Source: Mesodorylaimus sp. YZB2_4 (Eukaryota; Nematoda; Enoplea; Dorylaimida; Dorylaimidae). From it: DNA of 64,000 nt. This document shows positions 21,851-31,395 of the stretch, piece by piece. The position numbers and the translations under genes were made by a program. The stretch spans positions 35,645 to 99,644 of the forward strand of contig JASANH010001137.1 in NCBI GenBank assembly GCA_030248295.1, read 5' to 3'. The notes under the pieces were generated by a model. The model was not told the origin of the DNA. It made no database searches and saw only the letters and a program-made list of their open reading frames with translations. How positions within the stretch are numbered: position 1 is the first letter of the stretch; each line of letters starts with the position of its first letter.

Positions 21851-21886
21851 AGGCTAAAGTTCAGACCGTCGGCATGTATGGTCAAC

Positions 21887-22474
21887 ACATTCGGACCTGC
21901 TATAACAACACGGTACAAAGTCGATCAAAAGGCACCTTTCCGAATTCGTTTACGAGTGCCAACTGGAAACGACCTGTTGCAACTGCGGAAACGATTTCCA
22001 TTATTGCCGGATGGGTCAATGGATCCAGCCATTTTTTCGGAACGACAACAAGCAAGCTTGTCCACGCAATTGGTCCCTATCTGTGGAGAAGTGCAAGAGG
22101 ATGACGTAGTGCCTGCGGCCTCTATTTCTATTCGTGAATTCGATCCATTGGTCCCTGAGGAAGAGATCGATCCTAGCCAAGATTCCGACAATGACCTATG
22201 CACTCAAGCTGGTTGCGATAATCAAGTCGATTCATTCGTCCAAGTATTCGATCCAGATTTCCAATACGATGATATCGATATGTCGCTCGCCGAGGCGCGC
22301 AGCGTCGTCATGCTCAATGAACGGAAATTCCTGTATTATGTCCTGTTAACGGAATGGGCCCAACCACCGAGACGACACACGACCGATGCAGCTATCTATG
22401 ATTTGACTAGCGCATACGCATATTTAATTCCACCAAATGGAGCAGCCTTGTGCAAGACGGGCGTTCAAATTTAA
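21887..22474 (+). pseudogene. Gypsy pol: linker and start of dUTPase domain
   Basis: The pol frame resumes directly after the transposon. A 160-residue acidic linker follows (LRVPTGNDLLQLRKRF ... EEEIDPSQDSDNDL). The protein then reads the first dUTPase block, HTTDAAIYDLTSAYAYLIPP (motif 1: A-x-Y-D-L), before an in-frame TAA at 22472-22474. The linker has no assigned role. dUTPase hydrolyses dUTP so that it is not built into new DNA; see the next entry for the remaining motifs. Confidence 0.75.
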
Positions 22475-23150
22475 ATCCCGCCCGGCTGTTACGCACGAAT
22501 CGCGCCAAGATCAAATTTAGCAGCCACAATAAATGATTGCAGTCGGCGCTGCTGTTATCGATCCGGATTATCGGGGTAACATTGCTGTTTTGCTCTTCAA
22601 TCACGGTCCTTCGCCTTTTCTAGTCCGACGCGGAGACCAAATCGCTCAGCTTATTTCGGAACAAAATTTCACGCCAGAAGCAGTTGCAGTGCCCTGGTTG
22701 AGCGCTGCGATGCAAGATGACGATGAATCCGATACGGCCAAGATCAATCGAGTCCAGTGCACCACACTTTACGTCAACCTAGCCCCCAGCATCGAAAGTG
22801 GCGAGGTAGTCGAGGTGTCTCTCGACAGTGGTGCCAGAATACAAGCAATTATAGCTATCAATCCAGAATCCGAGCAGTCTATCTCGCCTGTGGTTTTGCA
22901 TGCTGCATCCACACTGCCGACCGATCAGTGGGATGATTTCAAGGACCAACTCAAAGCGATCGTGCTATCATCGGAACCAGATGCATTGAAAACGATCCTG
23001 TCACACGAACTGACCTCCGTTGCAACTATTTTCGCTTCCAGCCTAGGAAGCGATGATTATGGTCAGCACGCCCCACGCCCAGTTGACTATCCAGCGATGC
23101 AAGACCTATTGCCAACTCGCGATCAGTTGCGTACAGCTCAGCGTGGATAA
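22475..23150 (+). pseudogene. Gypsy pol: dUTPase domain, motifs 2 to 4
   Basis: Read on from the TAA, the frame gives IPPGCYARIAPRSNLAA, motif 2 with PRS-N-LA where PRSGLA is usual. A frameshift near 22530 leads to the 22533-23150 frame with [15 protein letters not shown] (motif 3, with the catalytic Asp) and [13 protein letters not shown] (motif 4). The Gly-rich motif 5 is not seen. The order RNase H, dUTPase, integrase matches the arrangement in non-primate lentiviruses, and dUTPase genes are also known in some Ty3/Gypsy lineages. The remaining 140 residues (to 23150) are a poorly recognised connector to integrase. Confidence 0.8.
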
Positions 23151-23159
23151 CCCGCCCTA

Positions 23160-24179
23160 TGGGATATTATTCAAGCATTGTCCGGCATTTTCCCAGAGAA
23201 TGTCGATGCTCGAACAGCTCTCAGACGAATCCTGTGCAAGTACGAATTGGCAAGCGACGGTGTCCTCCTGTACCGTCGGCGCGAACGCAAACCAGTTGGA
23301 AAATCTCGATGCATAGTAGTACCGACGATATATCGCAAATTGATATTTATTTCCCATCACAATTCGCCAGATCGGGTATCTGATCATCCAGGCTCCAACT
23401 GGATAATGCAAATCCTACGCGCTCTGTATCAATGGGATACGATGGAAACCAATATCCGAAGATGGTGCGCAGCGTGTCTCCCATGCAAACTCAGGAAACC
23501 AGATCGAGTTAATCGAACACCCCCATTGACCGAAATGCCTGTCCCAGAAGAACGATTTACAGTGTGGGCAGTCGATTCAATGGGTCCTCTCAAAGTTACG
23601 CGCAAAGGCAATCGCTATCTGGTGAATTTCATTGATCTTTTGACGAAATACTGCTATCTGATGCCGGTGCCCGACATCCGCGCTCGAACGGTAGCCAAAG
23701 TATTCTTGGACAACGTCTATATGAACCATCCGCAAGCTCACACACTACTATCTGACAATGGCCCTGAATATCATAATGCGATGCTTTAACACGTCTGCAA
23801 AGAACTTGGCATCACGAACAAATTCACTACCCCATGGCATCCGCAAGGCAACGGACAAGTCGAACGATTGAATCAGAAAATTGCTGATTGCGTTGCCTTG
23901 CACATCCGACAAGGAGACGAAAATTGGGACGACATATATCGAGCTCAGGAAGTTCGTGGTCCAGTCAACTGGGAAATGCGACCAGTCAATCTGGACGTTG
24001 CAGCCGAAGTAGGAATCGAATATTTGCGCCCGGAGTGGGTCATCGTGCCCACTACAGCAACCGACTCGCCGCAAGCTCGTCGATTGGCTTGGCAGTTGCG
24101 CATGTTACCACCAGAGCTTATTCCACGCCTGCTCTCCCCGGACAGTCACTACGCTTTGAATGTGATCACTGATCGTTAG
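23160..24179 (+). pseudogene. Gypsy integrase
   Basis: The frame 23178-23789 shows the zinc domain (IFISHHNSPDRVSDH ... CAACLPCKLRK). The DDE core follows: FTVWAVDSMGPLKV (first Asp), TLLSDNGPEYHN (second Asp), and after an in-frame TAA at 23787-23789, NGQVERLNQKIADCV (Glu). All three acidic residues are kept. Beyond DENWDD the frame changes character (RAQEVRGPVNWEMRPVN), which suggests an internal deletion of the C-terminal domain before the TAG at 24177. Integrase joins the cDNA to host DNA. Confidence 0.85.
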
Positions 24180-24986
24180 CAATTTGCCGATTTCATTCAG
24201 AATATTATCGCGGAGCCCGATCAGTTTTATACGCCCCTGAATGCGGCAATTACCGATGCTATTGCAAATATCACCAGTACCAGCCGAGACGCGTGGCGCT
24301 ATGGTTGGGAGCGAGAGTCAGATCGAGCAGACCGTGCTGCGCGGGATCAGCATGAAGCGCAGGCGCGGCGGTTGCGTCAAGAGCGGGAAATCGAACTGGC
24401 GAATCGACAACAGTCTTCCGCATTCATGCGATTGGGACCTCAACAGCCTCGTGGTCAAGCAGAACCAGTATTTGCACCGCGAATGGTTCGTGCCCATCTC
24501 CTGGAGGGCGATGCTCGCCACGTGCTGGGACAATCTCAATCTGCTCCACCCGTGTCGACGCCCAGTCAACAGCGACCCTCGAACGTGCGAATGACAGTTT
24601 TTCCAATTGCCTGGCAGGGCGAACGACATGGCCGTTTGCCCCCGAACGTGGACGAAGCTTATGCGATCGCTGCCTGCGATGCTGATAAAAGAAAATTTCT
24701 TCACGATTATATCCGCCTTATTCAGACCCCGGGGTGGTCCTGGTCTGATCTGGATCCAATTATGCGTCTCGCGTGGATCACGTATGCGGGTTGCACCCCA
24801 TCCGCTACTGCCAACTTGAAAGATCCCGGGACAGACGACGATCTCCTATGGAATGTGGGTGTGGGACGTGACTATCAACCGTCCTCAACAACGACCAATC
24901 TCCCTTCATCGTCTGCCGATCGTGAACAGCAGCGCGTGGCGGGAGCAGCGACTCGTCCCCCGATTCCGTTCAATCCACGATTATGA
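24180..24986 (+). pseudogene. Gypsy 3' ORF: coiled-coil and proline-rich protein
   Basis: The frame runs from just after the integrase stop (QFADFIQNIIAEP) through a strongly charged, coiled-coil-prone segment (DRADRAARDQHEAQARRLRQ). A proline/glutamine-rich linker and a Trp-rich block (TPGWSWSDLDPIMRLAWI) follow, then a TGA at 24984-24986. It has no signal peptide or membrane helix, so it is not an env. It has no chromodomain signature. I take it as a C-terminal extension of pol or a separate small ORF; function unknown. Confidence 0.55.
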
Positions 24987-25929
24987 CACCTCCGACTTTG
25001 ACCAACGAGGATAGTTCGCCTCGCGGCCTGGAATGAACTGTTGCTTTAATTTTTGACAGTGAAGTAATGCATGTGTCCTGCGGACCATTTCGCTTGCGAG
25101 TACCTTCACAATCCAATCTTTAATTATTCTCCATTCCATTTTTCTCCTCAATTCATTATTCGCTATTTTGGATCGGTTCTGGTATTCTTTTTGCTTTTTG
25201 GTGTGTTGGGGATTTCTAGTCCATCCATTTCCCACCTCTGGTCTACGTTCGGCTTCCCCATCGAACCCACTTCATGCTTTTGGAAGAGTTTTTTCTCCTC
25301 AACTTCACACCTTATTTTTGAACTAATTCAAAATTTCATTTCAACTGATTCTGTGCTTTGCATTTGTCGTTTTTCACTGCCCGATTTTCTCTTTTTTGTC
25401 CGCACCGTACTATTTAAGTGACTCCTCTCAACTTCTAGTTACTTATCTTTTTCTCTTGAGTTAGTGACTTGTGTGATTTTCGTGTTATGTGTGTTGCACC
25501 TAGGATCCCCCCCCCCCCCCCCCCCCCCGCTCCTGTTCTGATCTCCCGCCTTGTCAGGATTTTTCCAGTTACTCAATTATGTCTCCAGATTTTTTCCTTG
25601 TGCCTTTATAGTGCCTTTCTAGGTCCTTCCTTTTTGCGAGATAGTCTTTTGCTTAGGGGGTATATAAGCACATGTCCGTAGTGTAGGCTCTTTCCCTCGT
25701 ACTCTTTGGGTCGTGCCATTGGAGGCATGCGCAGGTCACCCCAAGCCATGCGGCGGTCCCTTTGGTTACTTGGGGAAGGTCCGGTTTTTTGCGTGTTGTG
25801 CGTTTTCATGTTATTTTGCACTTCGATTTAGTTTGTGCCATTAGTGTGGCGTTGTTTGTCTTTTGAGTGTTATTCACGTGACTTGTTGGGGCGGACAGTG
25901 GAAGTCCGACTCCACTGGCGAGGTAGTGA
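24987..25929. other. Gypsy 3' untranslated region with poly-C and extra TATA motif
   Basis: No coding signal. A run of 22 C lies at 25507-25528. At 25655-25668 the motif agggggtatataagca closely resembles the LTR promoter core (gggggtatataagatc), 270 bp before the LTR. It could be a leftover of an LTR duplication or an independent promoter. No clear polypurine tract is visible right before the LTR (ggcgaggtagtga). Confidence 0.5.
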
Positions 25930-26193
25930 TGTAAGGGGGTATATAAGATCTAGTCTGTATGTGCCATGGTTATTGCATCTGGTGCAGCATTGCGACCTTT
26001 GCCTGTTAGGCCTAAGTCAACATTGGGTACAAGTTATGCTGACTGGTTCCCTTGTCTTTCTTTTGTTTTGTGAATTGCACTTATAACCTTCTGTTGGTAT
26101 GCTAGTTAGTCTTCTTGGTGTAACTCTTGGCGTATGGTGCGGCGGAGTAAATCTATATCAACATCTGACTTGTTGTGAGACTGACGTTTTACA
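25930..26193 (+). repeat. Gypsy 3' LTR
   Basis: A 264-bp copy of the 5' LTR with about ten substitutions. It has an intact TATATAA at 25940-25946. It ends TTTTACA, followed by the duplicated ATCC. Confidence 0.9.
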
Positions 26194-26197
26194 ATCC

Positions 26198-26267
26198 GGC
26201 CAACCTGAGCAGTCGGTTCTCTCGTCGCTCTCTTCAACTACACATCCACAACGTCGCTCTGGCTACA
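26198..26267 (+). repeat. BEL 3' LTR, second part
   Basis: The last 70 bp of the BEL LTR (ggccaacctgagcagtcgg...ggctaca). GAGGC follows at 26268-26272, and then the Polinton integrase. Confidence 0.85.
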
Positions 26268-26272
26268 GAGGC

Positions 26273-27034
26273 CCTTATCAGTGTCTACGCCGACGGAAAA
26301 AATCGACCGAAAGCCTTGCAGATCGATCGTGGGACTGAATTCTACAACGAGTCAGTCAAGGTTCTATGCACAAAGACGGGTATCCGCATGTATTCGACTT
26401 CGAGCGAGATTAAAACCAGCATGGCCGAAAGGGCAGTTAGAACACTGAAGGGAAAAATATTCAAGTACCTGCTACATAACCTAACCAGGCGATATATTGA
26501 TGTTTTGTCTGATTTGGTCGAGTCCAATAATAATAGTGTTAGCCGTGTCATAAAAATGGCGCCAAATAATGTACACCCGAGAACAGTGATTTGGTTTTCA
26601 AGGACTTGTATCCTGATGATCGGAAAGTGTATCCTGAGAATCAACGCAAAGCGAAACCTGTGCTCGCTGTTGGTGACTCTGTTCGGATCGCAAAGGAAAG
26701 GCATCTCTTCCATAAAAGTTATTCAGCCACTTGGTCTGAGGAGATTTTCACGATTCGAGCCATAGTGCGTCGAAAGCCTATTGTGTACAAGTTGACTTCT
26801 GAGACTGGCCCTATCGAGGGTACATTTTATGCTGGAGAATTACAAAAAGTAACCCCTACTGGCGTTTATCGCATCGAGAGAATTTTACGTCGACGAAACA
26901 ACATAGCTGGTGAACGTGAGCTGCTGGTAAAGTGGCAAGGGTATAAGGAAAATAGCTGGATTGAAGAATCCGATATTGTCACTGAAGATTTTGATGAGGA
27001 AGAAGAATTATGGAAAGCATTACAGTGTACATGA
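26273..27034 (+). pseudogene. Polinton integrase, C-terminal part with chromodomain
   Basis: Coding resumes immediately after the duplicated GAGGC. The second Asp block is ALQIDRGTEFYNESV. The region of the catalytic Glu is SMAERAVRTLKGKIF. A frameshift near 26590 follows. The 26591-27034 frame then has an SH3-like integrase C-terminal domain (VGDSVRIAKERHLFHK; ETGPIEGTFYAGELQKV) and a chromodomain (YRIERILRRRN ... ELLVKWQGYKENSWI) with an acidic tail. Chromodomains are known at the end of Polinton integrases and may guide insertion into marked chromatin. The gene is dead in its present form: one stop, a 21.7-kb insertion and a frameshift. Confidence 0.85.
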
Positions 27035-27318
27035 CAAGCTCGGGCAGCAGGCATGCTTTTCCGCAAAATAGCCATACTTTATTTAGCAATGTCTTGATTG
27101 AACCATTCACCGATATGCTCGAGCATGAAGTCACCTTAGCCGCCTGTTATATACAAACGTCTTTGCCTGTCGCCTTAGTGTGTACTGATATTGTGGTGCC
27201 CAGTCTGTATAATGACAGGATGATGCCTGTAGTGGGCGTATACTCCAGTGTCCCCAGTGATGTCCAGAGCACGTCCAGCGTTCATGTATTAACTGACAAC
27301 ATCTCTACAATTACTTGA
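27010..27318 (+). pseudogene. Polinton structural-type gene, internally shortened
   Basis: This 102-residue ORF overlaps the end of the integrase by 25 bp. Its start (TVYMTSSGSRHAFPQNS ... LIEPFTDMLEHEVTLAACYI) resembles the N terminus of a protein common in Polintons and adintovirus-like elements (FYxTLPSNSS..FP.N....F...L..P..L.G.WEV.L.EI). Its end (LVCTDIVVPSLYNDRMMPVVGV) resembles the C-terminal part of the same protein. The middle is missing, so I infer a large in-frame deletion. A virion role is probable for the family, but I cannot say which capsid part. It converges with DNA polymerase B, and the stop codons are about 2 bp apart. Confidence 0.4.
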
Positions 27319-29332
27319 CCAACTCCTCGAACGACTCGGCTGACAAAGCAAAATGAATCGAGTCGGTATCAGACTCCAAAAACATGAAATCCGACTTATC
27401 CAGATATTTCAAAAGCACGTCATAACCAAACGACAAAACTTTCATCTTGGCATAGGCGTAGACACTCAATCCGATGACCATAGGCAAATTAAAGTTAATG
27501 GATTTTTTCTTCAAGAATACTTCAAAACAGTCTTCACTAACCTCATCAGTACGGTGATGATAGAGATCATTGTGAAGACTGCCCATTTCTTCCCAATCCA
27601 CGGATTGGACGTTCATATGCCTCTCCAAATTAGTGATGGTTTTCCCATAACTGGAGTTGCCGATGGTTTTGTAGACGTCGGCCAAAGTGCCCATGGCGGC
27701 TTTGTTTTTGTCACCCTCAATCCTTTTCTCTGTCACTTTTTCTCCAAACCACTTGAAGGCATTCTCCTTATCGAACTTAACTACGGCATGAATTTTCTTG
27801 ATCTCCACTCCATGCGTTTGGTAGAACTTAAATAATGGTGTCATCTACCAAATTTCTTCACCGAAATAACTTCCGATGAGGCAGTCACGTGGCTTCTTGA
27901 GCAGCCCCTTCCTTTCAGCGATTTCTCTCATATACGGTCCAATATCGTCCAGGCCCACACTTGCGTGCTTGATGATGGGCGGAAAGACTTCATACAGCTC
28001 CTTCATATCTTCCTGAGTATAGATATTGACCTTGGCGAAACCGAAAACCTTTTCTTGCATAATGGCTTCTAACAATTCTTCCTGACTGATCTGGTCGGAA
28101 TGTGAGAATTGACGAATGGGGTGCAACTTCAAATATTCATTGTAATTGGCGGCCACATCGGCACACTTCTTCCAGCTTGGATCCACCGGTTTCCCTTCTC
28201 TGATCAAGCTTTTTCTTGATGGCATTCCATTCACATTCCCAGAAAATATCCACTTCAAACCCCAAATCGGACAGTTCTTGATACTTGCCAGCATCTTGCT
28301 GCTGTTGCTGCTGGTTGGCTGGAGTTGGTCTGACATTCTTGTTCAGGCATCCGTTGCCATGATGGTGGTAATAGCAGCCATTGAATTCAAAAACTTTTGG
28401 TTTCGGTTTGGCATCCTTGGCGAACCCATCGACTCTCCATTGGTGCATACCCAATTTCTTTTGAGGCCCGTGGTGAGCGTGGTGAATGTAAATATTGTCC
28501 ATTCAAGCCCGAAACTTCAAATACTCCACTTCTCCATGGCAATGCCTTTCTTTCAGAATTTCTTCCATTCTCTTAAACTTCCTCTCCAGCTGTCCGGTTT
28601 CTTCATTCAGTTTGAAATAATCGGGATGGCCAGTGGGCATGTCTTGCATGATGGCCGATAAATAAAGAGCGTTGAAGTCGTATCCGACCACTTTTTTGAC
28701 CAACTTCTGCGGATTGCCCCAAATCGGCGTTTCATCTTTGATGGTAATTCCTTGCCAATGAACGAAAGACCACCACACAACGATTTGTTGCTGCATAATT
28801 CTCCACACAGTTCTTTTTCATTCTCCGAAAATAAACCAAAGCTTGTGGATGGCTGCACTTGGTGAAGAGTCTTGAACAAATAGGCGAGGCAAACACCTGG
28901 AATACTCATGGCTTCTTTAAAAATATCAATTTTGAAATCTTTCCAATAAGTTTCGGCCATGATGGTACAGGCTTGCAGAAACGGGTCCACGTCCAACGAG
29001 TTGTAGACTTAAGTATATTCCAACATATTCTTGACTTCCAATCCGTCCCAAATTCTTTTTCCACTTCCATATCCTTTAACCGAAACGGTACCATTCCTCA
29101 AAGTGGAATAAGAAGCCGACCTGGGCGGAAATTCTTCAATTTTCTCCAAATCCTCATAGCTCCGGATCAGTTCATGCGGATAGCAGCCTTCCTGTGGACC
29201 ATTTGGATTGAATGCCTTGATAAATTTGTCCAGGTTAGTACTTGTTGTCGGACCTGTGCGTCTTTTTTGCCATTGGTTTTTTGATTCCATTGTCTGATGC
29301 AATTTGAGAATCGTCGGTCTTGTCCTTTCCAT
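27311..29332 (-). pseudogene. Polinton protein-primed DNA polymerase B (broken, truncated)
   Basis: Reverse-strand pieces in order: 29332-29009 (GCYPHELIRSYEDLEKIEEF, late exonuclease region), VYNSLDVDPFLQA (ExoIII-type motif, after an in-frame TAA near 29010), 28996-28607 (AYLFKTLHQV), VGYDFNALYLSAIMQDMPTG (polymerase motif A, near 28690), FGFAKVNIYTQEDMK and KKPRDCLIGSYFGEE (28336-27845), an in-frame TAG, then KTIGNSSYGKT (motif B, KxxxNSxYG) and FLESDTDSIHF (motif C, DTDS). The 3'-5' exonuclease N terminus and everything after motif C are missing. A Gln run (six Q) is present near 28300. The family replicates Polinton DNA by protein priming. The reverse orientation, facing the integrase, is the classic Polinton layout. 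Confidence 0.85.
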
Positions 29333-29675
29333 ATCTGCTACCAGAAAATATCAGTTTTCCTAAAACGGCATTTTTCTGTGTTTTTGTTCGTCAGAGAGCG
29401 GTCTTTTCTTATGGAGCAGAGTGTAGCTAATGAAGAATTTTTGGGCTAGAATAACAACATACCTTCTCGCTTTTGCTACTTCTTTTTGTGAAAATTTCTG
29501 CTTTCCGATTTTCAGATCATTTGCAGTCAAAAATCTGATGTTTCGTTCTCGCCGTCAGAATTTTTCGTTTCAATATAGAACGATCAAGGGATATCGTGAT
29601 TTGGTCGAGCTGAGTCAGAGTTGCTTTCTGAGTTGAATTGAGTGTCGGCTGATTTTCGTCACATTATAATTTAGA
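29333..29675. other. No gene recognised
   Basis: AT-rich stretch after the broken start of DNA polymerase B. I found neither the missing polymerase N terminus nor a terminal inverted repeat here. Confidence 0.3.
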
Positions 29676-30423
29676 ATGAGCTCAATCAGCGAATCTGATG
29701 CGGGACAAGCAACTGGGGAAGAGGTTGAAGGAGGGGGGAATTCGAGTGCAGCCGAAAAAGGACAACGATCTGGTGCAGCAAAGCCGAAAAAGAAAACGGG
29801 CCGCCTAAAAAAGACTGAGGATGAGAAACTGTTTTTGTATCAAGTCAAAGTATATCGGAAGGATTTGGAGCGGTTGGACGAAGGATTCAATAAAAGTTGC
29901 TTCGAAGTGAAACAAGAGTATTTGCGACATGTTCTCGATTTTGACGCCCCCCCCCCCCCCTGGTGCTGGCTCCTTGACGCCCCGACACGAGTCCTCACAG
30001 GTCAGAGAAATTCCGCTATCGCCAATTTCCCGACTATCGCTGGCATCTATTTTTCGACTGCATCGTCGTCCAAATCGCCCAAATCCGCTAGTCGATTGAG
30101 GATTCCAGTTTCAACCCCAGTCACTTCTAGACCCAGTTCGGCAGCTTCCACAGTGACTCCAGGCTCATCGAGACCAAATTCTGATGCTTCCACATCAGCG
30201 CCAGGATCTGTAAGGCGCAGGACAATATTCGCTTGCATGCATCCTTCTGTGCATCTGTTCCAGCATCGACTGACCTAGCTGAACAGATCCGCCGATCCGG
30301 GCTGGGTCAGTTTGGGGGAACCTCTGAACCGCCAATTACGATCTGTGGTGCAAGCACATCAAGAACCACTGGTTCTAGTACTGCAAGGAATGCGACGGGG
30401 ACGTCGAACAACTCCGCGTAAGT
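29676..30423 (+). pseudogene. Basic/Ser-Pro-rich protein start, paralogue of the 52.9-kb gene
   Basis: ATG 29676 opens a protein with an acidic Ser/Gly-rich N terminus, a basic patch (KPKKKTGRLKK) and a helical stretch (LFLYQVKVYRKDLERLDE ... VKQEYLRHVLDFDA). The same order (Ser/Gly-rich, basic, then VEYKLKLYGEEVAALNK and ATRRELIKYFIDLDA) is seen on the reverse strand at 52931-52560, the first exon of the DDE transposase gene, so the two are probably paralogous. After a run of 14 C at 29947-29960 the frame goes into Ser/Thr/Pro repeats (TPVTSRPSSAAS, TPGSSRPNSDAS) and then loses coherence. It is probably a decayed copy of that gene. Confidence 0.45.
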
Positions 30424-30599
30424 GGGGTCTCCTCTGCCGGAATATGTAACTTCAGATACGGTCTTTTTCTGGGCATCGTGGCTTGGATTATTGCATCATG
30501 TGCAAGGGGTTCACGATTGGGGTACTGACCACTGCGATCACCAAATCGATTACGAGAAAGAAGGGGAACATCCAATCTCGCTGAAACAGGACAGCGAGG

Positions 30600-31395
30600 C
30601 GTAGCAATCTATCAAGCAAACTGTGGCGAACATGACGCTTCTGAGTGAGCTGAACTATTACGTCAAGTCGCGGTCAGCAGAACTCATAGCATTTACGATC
30701 GAGGTTCGTTTTTCTGCAGGCACACCGGTATGTTGGAAGCATCCAATTCTTTGTCGTTGGTCGCCCTGACGATGAGAACGATCACAATGAAGTCAGTGGT
30801 GAGCAGCTTTCGCAAGACTGCTTGAATAGCAAGTGGTCTCTCTCAGGAAGGAGTTGGCGGCGATGGACAACAACGACGCGGTGCACCAGCCAGTCAAACG
30901 AGACGGGATAAAAGCTAAACCACTTATCGAAATAGTGCGGAGTCGAGGTTCCGCCGCCTTCTTACCCTAAGTTGTCAGAATAGAAAAATCGTACAGCCAT
31001 GTGTTGCGCATTATGGCCAAAATCTTGTACGAGCAATCAGTCACTCCTTTCATATTCCGGAAAAAGAATACGCTCGTTAGCTGGCACGAAGACTCGAAAG
31101 CGATTGCCCCCACCATCGGCTGTGGCGACAAGGACAGGACAGTAATCAGGTATTAGAGCACCGAAAATCGAGGTTCATGCGGGACGAAATTCAATACTGA
31201 GAAGTAAAGGAGCCAGAGAAAGAATTTGATGCTGAGGAACACCCGACTGTCCGATTAGAAGATTTGGAAGTTGGACTCTTTATGGACACCGATCACAGTG
31301 ACGACGACGATGACGGCGATGATGAACACGAGAAGCACAGAAACGCCGCAAAAGAGCAAGAAGGCGATGGAAGCCGTCATTTTAATTTTTGAGTA
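30600..31395 (+). other. Coding-like but stop-riddled stretch
   Basis: Several short frames look protein-like, for example KPLIEIVRSRGSAAFLP and SHVLRIMAKILYEQSVTPF, then a final acidic run (DTDHSDDDDDGDDEHEKH) ending near 31392. Stops divide them, and I recognise no domain. The stretch may be later exons of the decayed gene that starts at 29676. Confidence 0.3.

Larger units (their letters stand above)
20205..21882. mobile_element. Non-autonomous DNA transposon with CAAC target duplication
   Basis: Perfect 15-bp terminal inverted repeats (ACCATACATGCCGAC at 20205-20219 and its complement at 21868-21882) extend imperfectly inward with a shared AGCCTATAAT. CAAC flanks both ends (20201-20204, 21883-21886). 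Taking the element out restores the Gypsy pol frame. Inside, there is no transposase. A tandem array of about 60-bp units occupies both sides of a second insertion. The superfamily is not recognised from the ends. Confidence 0.75.
14785..26193 (+). mobile_element. Ty3/Gypsy LTR retrotransposon with dUTPase, inserted in the BEL LTR
   Basis: Two 264-bp LTRs begin TGTAAGGG and end TTACA. Their ends form a TGTAAG/CTTACA inverted repeat. The 4-bp duplication ATCC flanks the element (14781-14784 and 26194-26197). Removing the element restores the BEL LTR exactly. Gene order: gag, protease, RT (partly deleted), RNase H, dUTPase, integrase, and a C-terminal coiled and proline-rich ORF. Stops and frameshifts occur throughout. 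LTR differences are about 10 in 264 by eye, younger than the host BEL. A DNA transposon interrupts pol at 20205-21882. Confidence 0.9.
4524..26267 (+). mobile_element. BEL/Pao LTR retrotransposon inserted in the Polinton integrase
   Basis: LTRs run TGTTGCG...GCTACA on the left (4524-4814) and TGTCGCG...GGCTACA on the right (14565-14784 plus 26198-26267; the Gypsy element splits it). GAGGC flanks both ends (4519-4523 and 26268-26272), the 5-bp duplication usual for BEL/Pao. A primer-site-like TGGTAGCAGAAC follows the left LTR. The forward internal part kept is gag knuckle/protease and integrase remnants at 11945-14287. A second BEL fragment of opposite strand occupies about 5166-11945. The two LTRs differ at roughly 20 of 291 positions by eye, so the insertion is old. 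Confidence 0.85.
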
